From an uncultured Oscillospiraceae bacterium (GTDB taxonomy: Bacteria > Bacillota > Clostridia > Oscillospirales > Ruminococcaceae): a stretch of DNA of 17,254 nucleotides. Made by a program: the position numbers and the translations under genes. A model generated the notes under the pieces. That model saw only the letters and a list, made by a program, of their open reading frames with translations. It was not told where the DNA came from and searched no databases. The stretch spans positions 1 to 17,254 of the forward strand of contig CAKSHG010000021.1 of the NCBI GenBank assembly GCA_934456315.1, written 5' to 3'. Below are positions 1-6,772 of the stretch, piece by piece; position 1 is the first letter of the stretch; every line of letters starts with the position of its first letter.

Positions 1-98
1 GCGGTGTGCATATCTGGCTGCACGCTGAACAGGCGTCCGGCTGTCATCGGTCTGATGGAGAGCTATCGCATACATATTAGATATACGATATAGCATAC
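1..98 (+). promoter_or_regulatory. Lysine riboswitch (L-box), 3' part only
   Basis: This is the 3' half of a lysine-sensing aptamer in the leader of the asd-dapA-dapB operon; the 5' half (P1 5' strand, P2, P3) lies before the window. The L-box signature GGCTGTCA (39-46), a short hairpin (P5, about 44-48 with 54-58), then TGGAG.GCTATC (56-67) match the end of the Bacillus subtilis lysC leader as I remember it. A hairpin with arms at 6-10 and 19-23 lies upstream. A terminator follows at 99-134, so lysine binding should stop transcription. Bases 42-51 can also pair with 101-110, the 5' arm of the terminator, giving a plausible antiterminator that excludes both P5 and the terminator. The downstream lysine genes fit. 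The boundaries are approximate because the aptamer is incomplete. Confidence 0.85.
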
Positions 99-134
99 CA
101 GCCGATGATGATACCTCATCGGCTGTATTTATTT
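99..134 (+). terminator. Riboswitch-controlled intrinsic terminator (attenuator)
   Basis: A 10-bp perfect stem (99-108 with 116-125) has a 7-base loop and is followed by TATTTATTT at 126-134. It sits between the lysine aptamer and the asd ribosome binding site, the usual position for the expression platform of an L-box. The 5' arm can instead pair with bases 42-51 inside the aptamer, which would let transcription continue when lysine is low. Confidence 0.85.
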
Positions 135-158
135 GCATAAGAGAAAGGAAACACTCCC

Positions 159-1241
159 ATGAAAGAAAAGTACAATGTCGGTATAATCGGCGCAACAGGT
201 ATGGTAGGTCAGCGTTTCGCGACCCTGCTTGAAAATCACCCCTGGTTCCATGTAGTTGCACTCGCAGCTTCTCCCCGCTCCGCTGGCAAGACCTACAAAG
301 AGGCAGTAGGCTCCCGCTGGCTGATGGATACCCCCATGCCCAAGAGCATGGAGGACATCGTTATCATGGACGCAACAGCTGACGTTGACAAGATCGCTTC
401 CATGGTAGATTTCGTATTCTGCGCAGTTGACATGAAGAAGGACGAGATCAAGGCCCTCGAGGAGAGATACGCAAAGGCAGAGTGCCCGGTAATGTCCAAC
501 AATTCCGCTAACCGCTTCACTCCCGACGTTCCGATGATAATCCCGGAGGTCAACGCAGACCACGCTGCAATCATCGACGCGCAGAAGAAGCGCCTCGGCA
601 CAAAGCGCGGCTTCATCTCCGTAAAGTCCAACTGCTCTATCCAGAGCTACGTTCCGGCGCTCTCTCCGCTTAGAAAGTTCGGCATCAAGAATATCCTCGC
701 GTGCACCTACCAGGCAATTTCCGGCGCAGGCAAGACCTTCGAAACCTGGCCCGAGATGGTAGACAACCTTATCCCGTACATCGGCGGCGAGGAAGAGAAG
801 TCCGAGCAGGAGCCGCTGAAGGTCTGGGGTCATATCGAGGGCAATGAGATCGTTAAGGCGCAGTCCCCGCTGATCACCACACAGTGCCTTAGAGTTCCGG
901 TTTCCAACGGTCACTTCGCAGCAGTATTCGTAAACTTCGAGAACAAGCCCTCCATGGACGAGATCAAGAAGATCTGGGCTGAATACTCCGGCGAGCCGCA
1001 GGCTCTGAAGCTCCCCTCCGCTCCGAAGCAGTTCATTCACTACTTCGAGGAGGACAACATGCCGCAGGCTAAGCTCCACCGCAACCTTGAGGGCGGCATG
1101 GCTGTATCCGTAGGCAGACTGCGTCCGGATACCATGTTCGATTACAAGTTCGTATGCCTTTCCCACAACACCCTCAGAGGTGCCGCAGGCGGCGCCGTTG
1201 AAATGGCAGAGCTACTCGCTGCAAAGGGCTATCTCGACTGA
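159..1241 (+). CDS. asd: Aspartate-semialdehyde dehydrogenase (archaeal/fungal-type)
   Basis: The 360-residue cytosolic enzyme reduces aspartyl-4-phosphate to aspartate semialdehyde with NADPH, the branch step to lysine, threonine and methionine. The N-terminal Rossmann motif GIIGATGMVGQ is at about residues 8-18. The catalytic cysteine is C159 in SNCSIQ, and the RVPVSNGH segment (245-252) carries the substrate arginine and catalytic histidine. The SNCS active site and overall sequence resemble the archaeal/yeast class rather than the E. coli class. The ATG at 159 follows an AAAGGA-type ribosome binding site (about 144-149). It is the first gene after the lysine riboswitch and lies 20 bases before dapA, so it should be repressed by lysine. 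Length is normal for the family. Confidence 0.96.
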   Translation: MKEKYNVGIIGATGMVGQRFATLLENHPWFHVVALAASPRSAGKTYKEAVGSRWLMDTPMPKSMEDIVIMDATADVDKIASMVDFVFCAVDMKKDEIKALEERYAKAECPVMSNNSANRFTPDVPMIIPEVNADHAAIIDAQKKRLGTKRGFISVKSNCSIQSYVPALSPLRKFGIKNILACTYQAISGAGKTFETWPEMVDNLIPYIGGEEEKSEQEPLKVWGHIEGNEIVKAQSPLITTQCLRVPVSNGHFAAVFVNFENKPSMDEIKKIWAEYSGEPQALKLPSAPKQFIHYFEEDNMPQAKLHRNLEGGMAVSVGRLRPDTMFDYKFVCLSHNTLRGAAGGAVEMAELLAAKGYLD

Positions 1242-1261
1242 TCTTCCACGAAAGGATAACC

Positions 1262-2155
1262 ATGAAGAAAACTATTTTTACCGGCGTAGGCACCGCCATC
1301 GCCACCCCGATGAACGCTGACGGCTCCATCAATTACGACGAGTTCGGCAAGCTCATCGAGTTCCAGATTGCAAACGGCGCCGACGCGCTGGTAGTCTGCG
1401 GCACCACCGGCGAAGCCTCCACGATGCCCGACGAGGAGCACCTCGAGTGCATCGGCTACGCTATAAAGAAGGTCGCTCACCGCGTTCCGGTCATCGCCGG
1501 GACCGGCGCCAACGACACCGCGCATGGTATCAGGCTCTCCGTTGCCGCTGAAAAGCTCGGCGCGGACGCGCTGCTCCAGGTAACGCCCTACTACAACAAG
1601 GCGTCCCAGCGCGGACTGGTGAAGCACTTCACCGCCATCGCGAACAGCGTGAAGATACCGATAATCCTTTACAACGTTCCCAGCCGCACCGGCTGCAATA
1701 TCTCCATCGACACCTACAAGGAGCTTGCAAAGGTACCGAACATCGTCGCGACCAAGGAAGCAAGCGGCAACATGTCCCTTGCGGCAGAGATCGCAGCCTA
1801 CACCGATCTCGACATTTATTCCGGCAACGACGACCAGGTGCTGCCGATACTTTCCCTCGGCGGAAAGGGCGTCATCTCTGTGACCTCCAACCTCATGCCG
1901 AAGGAAAAGCATGACGAGGTCGCTCTGTTCAACGCAGGCAAGCAGGCGGAGGCGCTTGCTATCCAGGCGAAGATACTGGCGTTCGAGAAGGCGCTGTTCA
2001 TGGACGTGAACCCCATTCCCGTCAAGGAAGCCCTGAATATTATGGGATTCAAGGCGGGCGAGTGCAGGCTCCCCCTGTGCTCCATGTCCGAGGAGCAGGT
2101 CGCTAAGCTCAGGAGCGCTATGGAGCCGCTCGGCTTAGTCGGCGCAATAAAGTAA
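1262..2155 (+). CDS. dapA: 4-Hydroxy-tetrahydrodipicolinate synthase
   Basis: DapA condenses pyruvate with aspartate semialdehyde, the first committed step to diaminopimelate and lysine. The 297-residue protein is a complete TIM barrel. The Schiff-base lysine is K165 in ATKEASGN; GTTGE (47-51) contains the catalytic-triad threonine T48, TPYY (108-111) the triad tyrosines, and YNVPSRTG (137-144) the active-site tyrosine and arginine. These positions are each four residues beyond the E. coli ones (T44, Y107, Y133, R138, K161). The start ATG at 1262 follows an AAAGGA ribosome binding site. It lies just after asd and before dapB in the riboswitch-controlled operon. Whether the enzyme is lysine-inhibited cannot be told from sequence alone. 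Confidence 0.97.
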   Translation: MKKTIFTGVGTAIATPMNADGSINYDEFGKLIEFQIANGADALVVCGTTGEASTMPDEEHLECIGYAIKKVAHRVPVIAGTGANDTAHGIRLSVAAEKLGADALLQVTPYYNKASQRGLVKHFTAIANSVKIPIILYNVPSRTGCNISIDTYKELAKVPNIVATKEASGNMSLAAEIAAYTDLDIYSGNDDQVLPILSLGGKGVISVTSNLMPKEKHDEVALFNAGKQAEALAIQAKILAFEKALFMDVNPIPVKEALNIMGFKAGECRLPLCSMSEEQVAKLRSAMEPLGLVGAIK

Positions 2156-2164
2156 AATAACGTG

Positions 2165-2196
2165 CGGGCGGAATGCGGAAAATTGCTTTCCGCCCG
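2165..2196 (+). other. Hairpin in the dapA-dapB gap
   Basis: The 78-base gap between dapA and dapB contains a 9-bp GC-rich stem (2165-2173 with 2188-2196). Two further pairs continue inside a one-base mismatch. No run of T follows, so it does not look like a standard intrinsic terminator. It could stabilise or process the mRNA, or weaken expression of the distal genes. It is the only sizeable gap inside this operon. Confidence 0.45.
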
Positions 2197-2233
2197 ATAC
2201 TGGCATATCTGCAAAACCTGAAAGGAATAACAA

Positions 2234-2992
2234 ATGACAAGAATCGCAATAACAGGCGCATGCGGCCGCATGGGCAGGGTCATCTCCGGGCTGGTAAAGG
2301 ACCGCGCTGACTGCGAGATAATCGCCGGGGTCGACGTTGCCGGCGAGCAGTACGCGGAGTTCCCGGTGTACAAAAAAGTGTTCGACCTGCCGGAGAAGCC
2401 GGACGTAATCATTGATTTCTCGCACCCCTCCGCGCTGCCTGACCTGCTTAGCTACGGCAAGATGAACAGCGTCCCGCTGGTGCTCGCGACAACGGGCTAT
2501 ACCGACGAGGAGCGCGCGCAGATAACCGCTGCGTCGGCACAGGTTCCGGTGTTCTTCACGTTCAACATGTCCCTCGGAATAAACCTGCTGGTGGAGCTGG
2601 CGCGCAAGGCTACGCAGATACTCGGCGGTCAGTTCGATATCGAGATAGTCGAGAAGCACCACAACCAGAAGAAGGACGCGCCCTCCGGCACCGCAATAAT
2701 GATAGCGGAAGCCATCAATGAGGAGCTGGGCGGCAAGGATCATTTCGTCTATGACCGCCACAGCGTCCGCAAGCCCCGCGACAAGGACGAGATAGGAATG
2801 CACGCTATCCGCGGCGGCACGATAGTCGGCGAGCACGACATCATATTCGCCGGACATGACGAGGTGATAACCCTGTCGCATTCGGCGCAGTCAAGGGAAG
2901 TTTTCGCGAACGGCGCGGTGAACGCCGCAGTGTTCCTTGCGGGGAAGCCTGCGGGAATGTACGCAATGTCTGATCTTATCAAGGAGGGCTGA
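2234..2992 (+). CDS. dapB: 4-Hydroxy-tetrahydrodipicolinate reductase
   Basis: DapB uses NAD(P)H to reduce the DapA product to tetrahydrodipicolinate. The 252-residue protein has the N-terminal dinucleotide-binding motif GACGRMGR (8-15) and an ATTGYT segment (85-90). The DapB signature EKHHNQKKDAPSGTA (140-154) contains the catalytic histidine H142/H143 and lysine K146. The C-terminal part contains IRGGTIVGEH, also typical. The ATG at 2234 is preceded by AAAGGA at 2221-2226, seven bases away. The stop is two bases before the start of the ACT-domain gene, so the two are probably translationally coupled. Length is slightly short for the family (usually about 250-270) but all key motifs are present. 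Confidence 0.97.
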   Translation: MTRIAITGACGRMGRVISGLVKDRADCEIIAGVDVAGEQYAEFPVYKKVFDLPEKPDVIIDFSHPSALPDLLSYGKMNSVPLVLATTGYTDEERAQITAASAQVPVFFTFNMSLGINLLVELARKATQILGGQFDIEIVEKHHNQKKDAPSGTAIMIAEAINEELGGKDHFVYDRHSVRKPRDKDEIGMHAIRGGTIVGEHDIIFAGHDEVITLSHSAQSREVFANGAVNAAVFLAGKPAGMYAMSDLIKEG

Positions 2993-2994
2993 CA

Positions 2995-3441
2995 ATGAAC
3001 ATCACAGTAACAGAAAACGTATCGGCGGTTACCTTCAACAACGTACCGCTCTACAAGACCATCATGGAGGACACCCTGACCGCAGTGGCAGAGGCAGGCA
3101 TAAACATCGACATGATCTCGATGACCGCGCCGACCTCCGAGCGCTTCGGCTTCGGGTTCACGCTGGACGACGACGACATGCCCAAGCTCCTGACCGTAGT
3201 GAAGCGCCTCAAGGAGAAGCACGACATCACTCCGATGATAAACAGCTGCAACCGCAAGATAGTCATCAAGACCGGCGAGATGGAAGCACAGGCGGGCTTT
3301 GCGGCAAAGGTGTTCAACCTGCTGAACAAGATAGACGCGATGATACTTCTGATAACCACAGGCGTTGACGAGATCTCCGTGCTTATCCGCGAGAGTGACG
3401 GCGAGGCTGCCGAGGCAGGATTAAGGGAGCTGTTCAAGTGA
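2995..3441 (+). CDS. Stand-alone double ACT-domain protein, aspartokinase-regulatory-like
   Basis: The 148-residue protein consists of two ACT domains and nothing else. The first (about 1-75) has the helix-strand pattern AVAEAGINIDMIS. The second (about 86-148) has KIVIKTGEM...GFAAKVFNLL and ITTGVDEISVLI, which resemble the second ACT domain of aspartokinase. No amino-acid kinase domain is present. The position after dapB in a lysine-riboswitch operon suggests it binds lysine, threonine or a related ligand. It may regulate an aspartokinase encoded elsewhere, like the separately made beta subunit of B. subtilis aspartokinase II, but that is inference. It starts two bases after dapB behind an AAGGAGG ribosome binding site (2981-2987), and overlaps the next gene by four bases. 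Annotation pipelines may call it 'aspartate kinase', which would be misleading. Confidence 0.85.
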   Translation: MNITVTENVSAVTFNNVPLYKTIMEDTLTAVAEAGINIDMISMTAPTSERFGFGFTLDDDDMPKLLTVVKRLKEKHDITPMINSCNRKIVIKTGEMEAQAGFAAKVFNLLNKIDAMILLITTGVDEISVLIRESDGEAAEAGLRELFK

Positions 3442-4370
3442 GCGTTCTTGATCTGATATCAACGGCGGCAGCTGACGTGGCGACCGCAGAAGCCTCCACC
3501 CACGAAGCGACGATAAACGACGCAGTTCACGACCTGGTGGAGCACCCGGAGGAAACGGTGAACCGGCTCGGCGAGTTCTTCCAGAACATGTGGAACGCGA
3601 TAGTGAGCGCCGTTCCGACGATAATCCTTGCGATAATCGTGCTGGTGGTGGGGCTCATCGTCTGCAAGCTGGTGCTGAAGCTCCTAAGCAAGGGGCTTGA
3701 CCGCACCCGCCTTGACCTGACGGTCACAAATTTCACGAAGCAGTGCTGCAAGATAGTGCTGTACGTTCTGCTGGTCACGGTCGTTCTTAGCACGCTGGGT
3801 ATCCCGGCAACGTCCATCGTCACTGTTATCGGCACGGCGGGCGTCGCGATAGGTCTTGCATTGCAGAACAGCCTGTCGAACGTCGCGGGCGGCATCATGC
3901 TGATGATCAACAAGCCGTTCAAGATAGGCGACTACATTTCCGTTGCCGGAGTAAGCGGCACGGTAAGGCAGATAACGATACTGTACACCAGGCTGGATTC
4001 CGATTCCAACCAGGCGATATTCATACCCAACGGGCAGGTGTCCGGCGCGACCGTCACGAACAACAACAGCAACGGTATCCGCCGCGTGGATATGGTGTTC
4101 TCGATAAGCTACGAGGACGATTTCGAGAAGGCGCAGCAGGTCATCTGCGAGGTGCTGAAGCGCAACGAGATGGTGCTGAAGGACCCCGCTCCGACGGTGC
4201 GTATGCTGGAGCACGCCGCAAGCTCGATAAACATCGCGGTTCGTCCGTGGTGCAAGTGCGCGGACTACTGGAGCGTGTACTTCCAGACCATGGAGGATAT
4301 CCGTGCAGCGTTCAATGCGGCTGGTATCTCGATACCGTTCGACCAGCTCGACGTCCACGTCGTAAAGTAA
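3438..4370 (+). CDS. MscS-family small-conductance mechanosensitive channel
   Basis: The 310-residue inner-membrane protein has a polar N-terminal extension (about 1-55) and three predicted membrane segments (about 58-80, 104-122 and 125-155). The last is the pore helix, rich in glycine and alanine (GTAGVAIGLALQNSLSNVAGG), and leads into the MscS beta domain (KPFKIGDYISV...GTV) and a C-terminal alpha/beta domain. Channels of this family open under membrane tension and release solutes; some relatives, such as MscCG of Corynebacterium, export glutamate. It starts with GTG at 3438 in a GTGA overlap with the ACT gene and ends just before a strong terminator, so it is the last gene of the lysine operon. 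Linking it to lysine or diaminopimelate efflux is only inference. Confidence 0.93.
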   Translation: MSVLDLISTAAADVATAEASTHEATINDAVHDLVEHPEETVNRLGEFFQNMWNAIVSAVPTIILAIIVLVVGLIVCKLVLKLLSKGLDRTRLDLTVTNFTKQCCKIVLYVLLVTVVLSTLGIPATSIVTVIGTAGVAIGLALQNSLSNVAGGIMLMINKPFKIGDYISVAGVSGTVRQITILYTRLDSDSNQAIFIPNGQVSGATVTNNNSNGIRRVDMVFSISYEDDFEKAQQVICEVLKRNEMVLKDPAPTVRMLEHAASSINIAVRPWCKCADYWSVYFQTMEDIRAAFNAAGISIPFDQLDVHVVK

Positions 4371-4377
4371 ATCCGCT

Positions 4378-4407
4378 AAGGAGCAGACTAAAATGTCTGC
4401 TCCTTTT
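4378..4407 (+). terminator. Intrinsic terminator of the lysine operon
   Basis: A perfect 11-bp stem (4378-4388 with 4395-4405) with a 6-base loop (TAAAAT) runs into TTTT at 4404-4407. It lies eight bases after the MscS stop codon and upstream of the promoter of the next operon, so it marks the end of the asd-dapA-dapB-ACT-mscS transcript. Confidence 0.93.
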
Positions 4408-4462
4408 CTGCATATTTTCTGACCATTATTGCAAATAGTGTGTATAATTATTCAAAAAGCAC

Positions 4463-4491
4463 TTGAACTAATTTCAAAAGTGTGGTATACT
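4463..4491 (+). promoter_or_regulatory. Housekeeping-sigma promoter with extended -10
   Basis: The sequence has a -35 box TTGAAC (4463-4468), a 17-base spacer and a -10 box TATACT (4486-4491). The -10 is preceded by TGG, giving an extended -10 motif. The region is AT-rich, unlike the surrounding genes, and lies between the terminator at 4378-4407 and the first gene of the next operon. A perfect TATAAT at 4443-4448, with a weak -35-like CTGACC 18 bases upstream (4419-4424), could be a second, upstream start site. Confidence 0.75.
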
Positions 4492-4533
4492 AAAATAGAT
4501 TAAATATGTTCGCCTGAAATTCAGGAGGTAAAT

Positions 4534-4884
4534 ATGGAAAAGAAAGCAAACAAGCCTGTCGGAACGATAAAGGTTTCCGAGAGCGTTATAGTCAAGATGG
4601 CGGAGCTCGCCGCCGCCGAGATAGACGGAGTATACTGCCGGGGACAGGCTCCCGCGCCGTCGAATACGAAGTCAAAGGTGCTGGGACCCGTCCGCGCAAG
4701 GCTGGGCGAGGACACGGCAGAGCTGCGCGTGGACATCATCGTCATGGAGGGCTACAACGCAGTCAACGTTGCGGAGGCAGTCCAGAAGAGCATAAAGTCC
4801 GCGATACAGAGCATGACGAACTTCACAGTAACAAAGGTAGACGTAAACGTTGCCGGAATAAAATTCAAGGAGAGCGCCGTGTGA
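4534..4884 (+). CDS. Asp23/Gls24 family envelope stress response protein
   Basis: The 116-residue soluble protein covers the whole Asp23 domain: GTIKVSESVIVKMAELAAAEIDGV (10-33), a beta strand region LRVDIIVMEGYN, and a C-terminal VTKVDVNVAGIKF. It has no signal peptide or membrane segment. The family includes Staphylococcus aureus Asp23, linked to cell-envelope homeostasis, and B. subtilis YqhY, which sits just before nusB. By position this is the YqhY-type member. The ATG at 4534 has a strong AGGAGGT ribosome binding site (4523-4529). It is the first gene after the promoter and overlaps nusB by four bases (GTGA). Its exact biochemical role is unknown. Confidence 0.93.
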   Translation: MEKKANKPVGTIKVSESVIVKMAELAAAEIDGVYCRGQAPAPSNTKSKVLGPVRARLGEDTAELRVDIIVMEGYNAVNVAEAVQKSIKSAIQSMTNFTVTKVDVNVAGIKFKESAV

Positions 4885-5315
4885 GCGCAGTAACGAAAAT
4901 GGAAGAAAAACTTAGCAGAAGAGAAGTCCGCGAGGGCGCATTCATAATCTTATACCAGACCATGTTCGGTCAGACCCCGCAGGAGATAACCGAGGCGGAC
5001 GAGGAGGCTTTCGGGCTTGCCCGCAACCACGAAACAGACCTGATGGTGAACGGTGTGCTTTCCCACGACGAGGAGCTCACCGGGATAATCGCGAAGTACA
5101 GCACCACGCGCTCCGTAGCGCGTATTTCCAAGGTCAACCTTGTGATAATGAAGATTGCTATCTACGAGATCAAGTACGACGACAAGGTTCCCGGCGCCGC
5201 TGCGATAAATGAGGCGGTGGAGCTCGGCAAGAAGTATGCGTTCAAGCAGGATTGCAGCTTCATCAACGGCGTGCTGAACTCGTATCTTGAGGAGTTCGAG
5301 AATGCCAGAGATTGA
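4881..5315 (+). CDS. nusB: Transcription antitermination factor NusB
   Basis: NusB binds the boxA RNA element together with ribosomal protein S10 (NusE) and promotes antitermination of rRNA operons. The 144-residue protein is all-helical, with the typical N-terminal SRREVREGAFIILYQ (12-26). The C-terminal block VPGAAAINEAVELGKKYA...SFINGVLNSYL is the family's most conserved region. The GTG start at 4881 is preferred to the later ATG at 4899: AAGGAG (4867-4872) lies eight bases before it, and it forms a GTGA overlap with the asp23-like gene. The 3' end overlaps the xseA start by 14 bases. Confidence 0.95.
   Translation: MSAVTKMEEKLSRREVREGAFIILYQTMFGQTPQEITEADEEAFGLARNHETDLMVNGVLSHDEELTGIIAKYSTTRSVARISKVNLVIMKIAIYEIKYDDKVPGAAAINEAVELGKKYAFKQDCSFINGVLNSYLEEFENARD
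5289..5294 (+). promoter_or_regulatory. Ribosome binding site that decides the xseA start
   Basis: GAGGAG lies seven bases before the ATG at 5302, inside the nusB coding region. It supports ATG 5302 rather than the in-frame TTG at 5287, which the site itself would overlap. Confidence 0.7.
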
Positions 5316-6546
5316 TTTCGGGCTGGAGAATTTCGGCAGGCGCGCGCCTGCTCCCGACCCGGTAATAACTGTAACGCAGCTCACCGCCATGGTAAAATCG
5401 GCGGTGAGCTCTGCGCCGGGGCTTTCCAGGGTCGCGGTGGCGGGGGAGATCTCCGGCTGCACCCGTTCGGCGAAGGGCCACATCTACCTCACGCTGAAGG
5501 ACGGCACCAACGTCGTCAGCGTTGTGATATTTGCGGGCGCGGCGGCGCACCTCACCCATCAGCCGCAGAACAGCGAGCAGGTGGTCTGCCACGGTTCTGT
5601 TGACATCTACGGCGGTCAGGGACGCTACCAGATCTACTGTACTGACGTGACCCTCCAGGGAGCGGGCGCGCAGGCTGCCGCCCTCGAGGAGCTAAGGCGC
5701 CGCCTGGAGCAGCAGGGGCTGTTCAACCAGCACCGTCCTATCCCGCGTAAGCCCAGGACCATCGCGGTGGTCACCTCGGCGACAGGCGCGGCGATAACTG
5801 ACATCAAGAACGTGCTCGCAAGGCGCTGCCCGTTCGTGAAGCTGCTGCTGATCCCGGCGCTCGTCCAGGGCGCGGAGGCTGACCAGTCCGTCGCGGCTGG
5901 TATTCGCCGCGCGCAGGACACCAACGCGGACGTCATCATCTTCGGGCGCGGCGGAGGCTCCGCAGAGGACCTCTCCTGCTTCAATTCCGAGGTGATAGCC
6001 AGGGCAGTCTACGCGAGCCGTATCCCGACCATCTCGGCGGTGGGGCACGAGCGCGACTACAGTATCTGCGACTACGCGGCGGACATGCGCGCGCCAACGC
6101 CCTCGGCTGCGGCGGAGCTTGCAACGTCGGTCACCACCGGAATGATGCTCGACGAACTGAACAACAACCTGCTCCAGATACGCAGCAAGATGACGAATTA
6201 CCTTTCCGGGTGCAGCAGGGTGCTGGATTCTCGAATGGCGCTGATAACGGCGCAGTCGCCCTCCGCGCGCATCAGGAACGCGTCCCAGCGCCTGGATACG
6301 CTGGAGCAGCAGATACGCAGGAGCGTCCACGACCGGCTCGACCGCCTGGACCGCGCAGTCACGGCGAGCGCCGGAGTGATATCCGCGCTGAATCCGCTGG
6401 CGGTGCTGTCGAGGGGATATTCCGTCACCAGTTCAGAGCGCGGGATAATCACAGACGCGGCGCAGCTCTCCCCGGGGGACGTTATTCGTATCAGGCTCGG
6501 CAGGGGCGAGGTCGCAGCGAAGGTGACCGCAGTAAGCGAAGAATGA
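5302..6546 (+). CDS. xseA: Exodeoxyribonuclease VII large subunit
   Basis: XseA is the catalytic subunit of exonuclease VII, which degrades single-stranded DNA from both ends and acts in repair. From ATG 5302 it has 414 residues. An N-terminal OB-fold DNA-binding domain (about 22-115, with VAGEISGCTRSAKGHIYLTLKD) is followed by the nuclease domain. That domain holds TSATGAAITDI (158-168), GRGGGSAEDL (215-224), and GHERD with the following DMRAPTPSAAAE (about 248-272), the family's catalytic motifs. A long helical, arginine-rich coiled-coil region follows and binds XseB. The C-terminus has the usual NPLAVLSRGYSV segment. It overlaps nusB by 14 bases. In B. subtilis folD lies between these two genes; here it is absent. 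Confidence 0.95.
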   Translation: MPEIDFGLENFGRRAPAPDPVITVTQLTAMVKSAVSSAPGLSRVAVAGEISGCTRSAKGHIYLTLKDGTNVVSVVIFAGAAAHLTHQPQNSEQVVCHGSVDIYGGQGRYQIYCTDVTLQGAGAQAAALEELRRRLEQQGLFNQHRPIPRKPRTIAVVTSATGAAITDIKNVLARRCPFVKLLLIPALVQGAEADQSVAAGIRRAQDTNADVIIFGRGGGSAEDLSCFNSEVIARAVYASRIPTISAVGHERDYSICDYAADMRAPTPSAAAELATSVTTGMMLDELNNNLLQIRSKMTNYLSGCSRVLDSRMALITAQSPSARIRNASQRLDTLEQQIRRSVHDRLDRLDRAVTASAGVISALNPLAVLSRGYSVTSSERGIITDAAQLSPGDVIRIRLGRGEVAAKVTAVSEE

Positions 6547-6571
6547 CCGTTCCGATTTGGAGGTAACATAA

Positions 6572-6772
6572 ATGGATTTTGAACAGGCAATGGCAAGGCT
6601 CGCGGAGATATCCGGGCTGATGGGAAAGAGCGACCTCAAGCTTGAGGACTCGATGAAGCTCTACACCGAAGCAGTGGAGCTTACCAGGAAGTGCAAGGAA
6701 TACATCAGGAATGCGGAGCTTCAGGTTCAGACACTTGAGTCCGCAGACCGACCGGAGGGCGCAATTGGATAA
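6572..6772 (+). CDS. xseB: Exodeoxyribonuclease VII small subunit
   Basis: The 66-residue protein forms the helical hairpin that coats the coiled coil of XseA in exonuclease VII. The sequence shows the family pattern: MDFEQAMARLAEI at the start, then LEDSMKLYTEAVELTRKCKEYIRNAELQV. Length is normal (family about 60-85 residues). The ATG at 6572 is preceded by GGAGGT, and the gene lies 25 bases after xseA. Its end overlaps ispA by eight bases. Confidence 0.93.
   Translation: MDFEQAMARLAEISGLMGKSDLKLEDSMKLYTEAVELTRKCKEYIRNAELQVQTLESADRPEGAIG
6754..6758 (+). promoter_or_regulatory. Ribosome binding site that decides the ispA TTG start
   Basis: GGAGG ends six bases before the TTG at 6765. No in-frame ATG with a comparable site is nearby: the upstream ATG at 6711 would add 18 residues encoded entirely inside xseB and unlike the family. 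Confidence 0.65.

Noticed and set aside
129..1166. A 345-codon antisense frame over asd (and similar ones over dapA, dapB, dxs and recN)
   Set aside because: Same reason: the + strand genes have clear motifs, ribosome binding sites and operon order, whereas the antisense translations are compositionally odd.
2937..3368. A + strand frame overlapping the ACT gene
   Set aside because: The translation is rich in Arg, His, Asp and Gln, a frame-shifted shadow of the real ACT-domain gene.
4443..4448. A perfect TATAAT with TTGCAA at 4429-4434
   Set aside because: The two boxes are only eight bases apart, too close for one promoter. TATAAT could pair with a weaker box further upstream, but the promoter at 4463-4491 is better.
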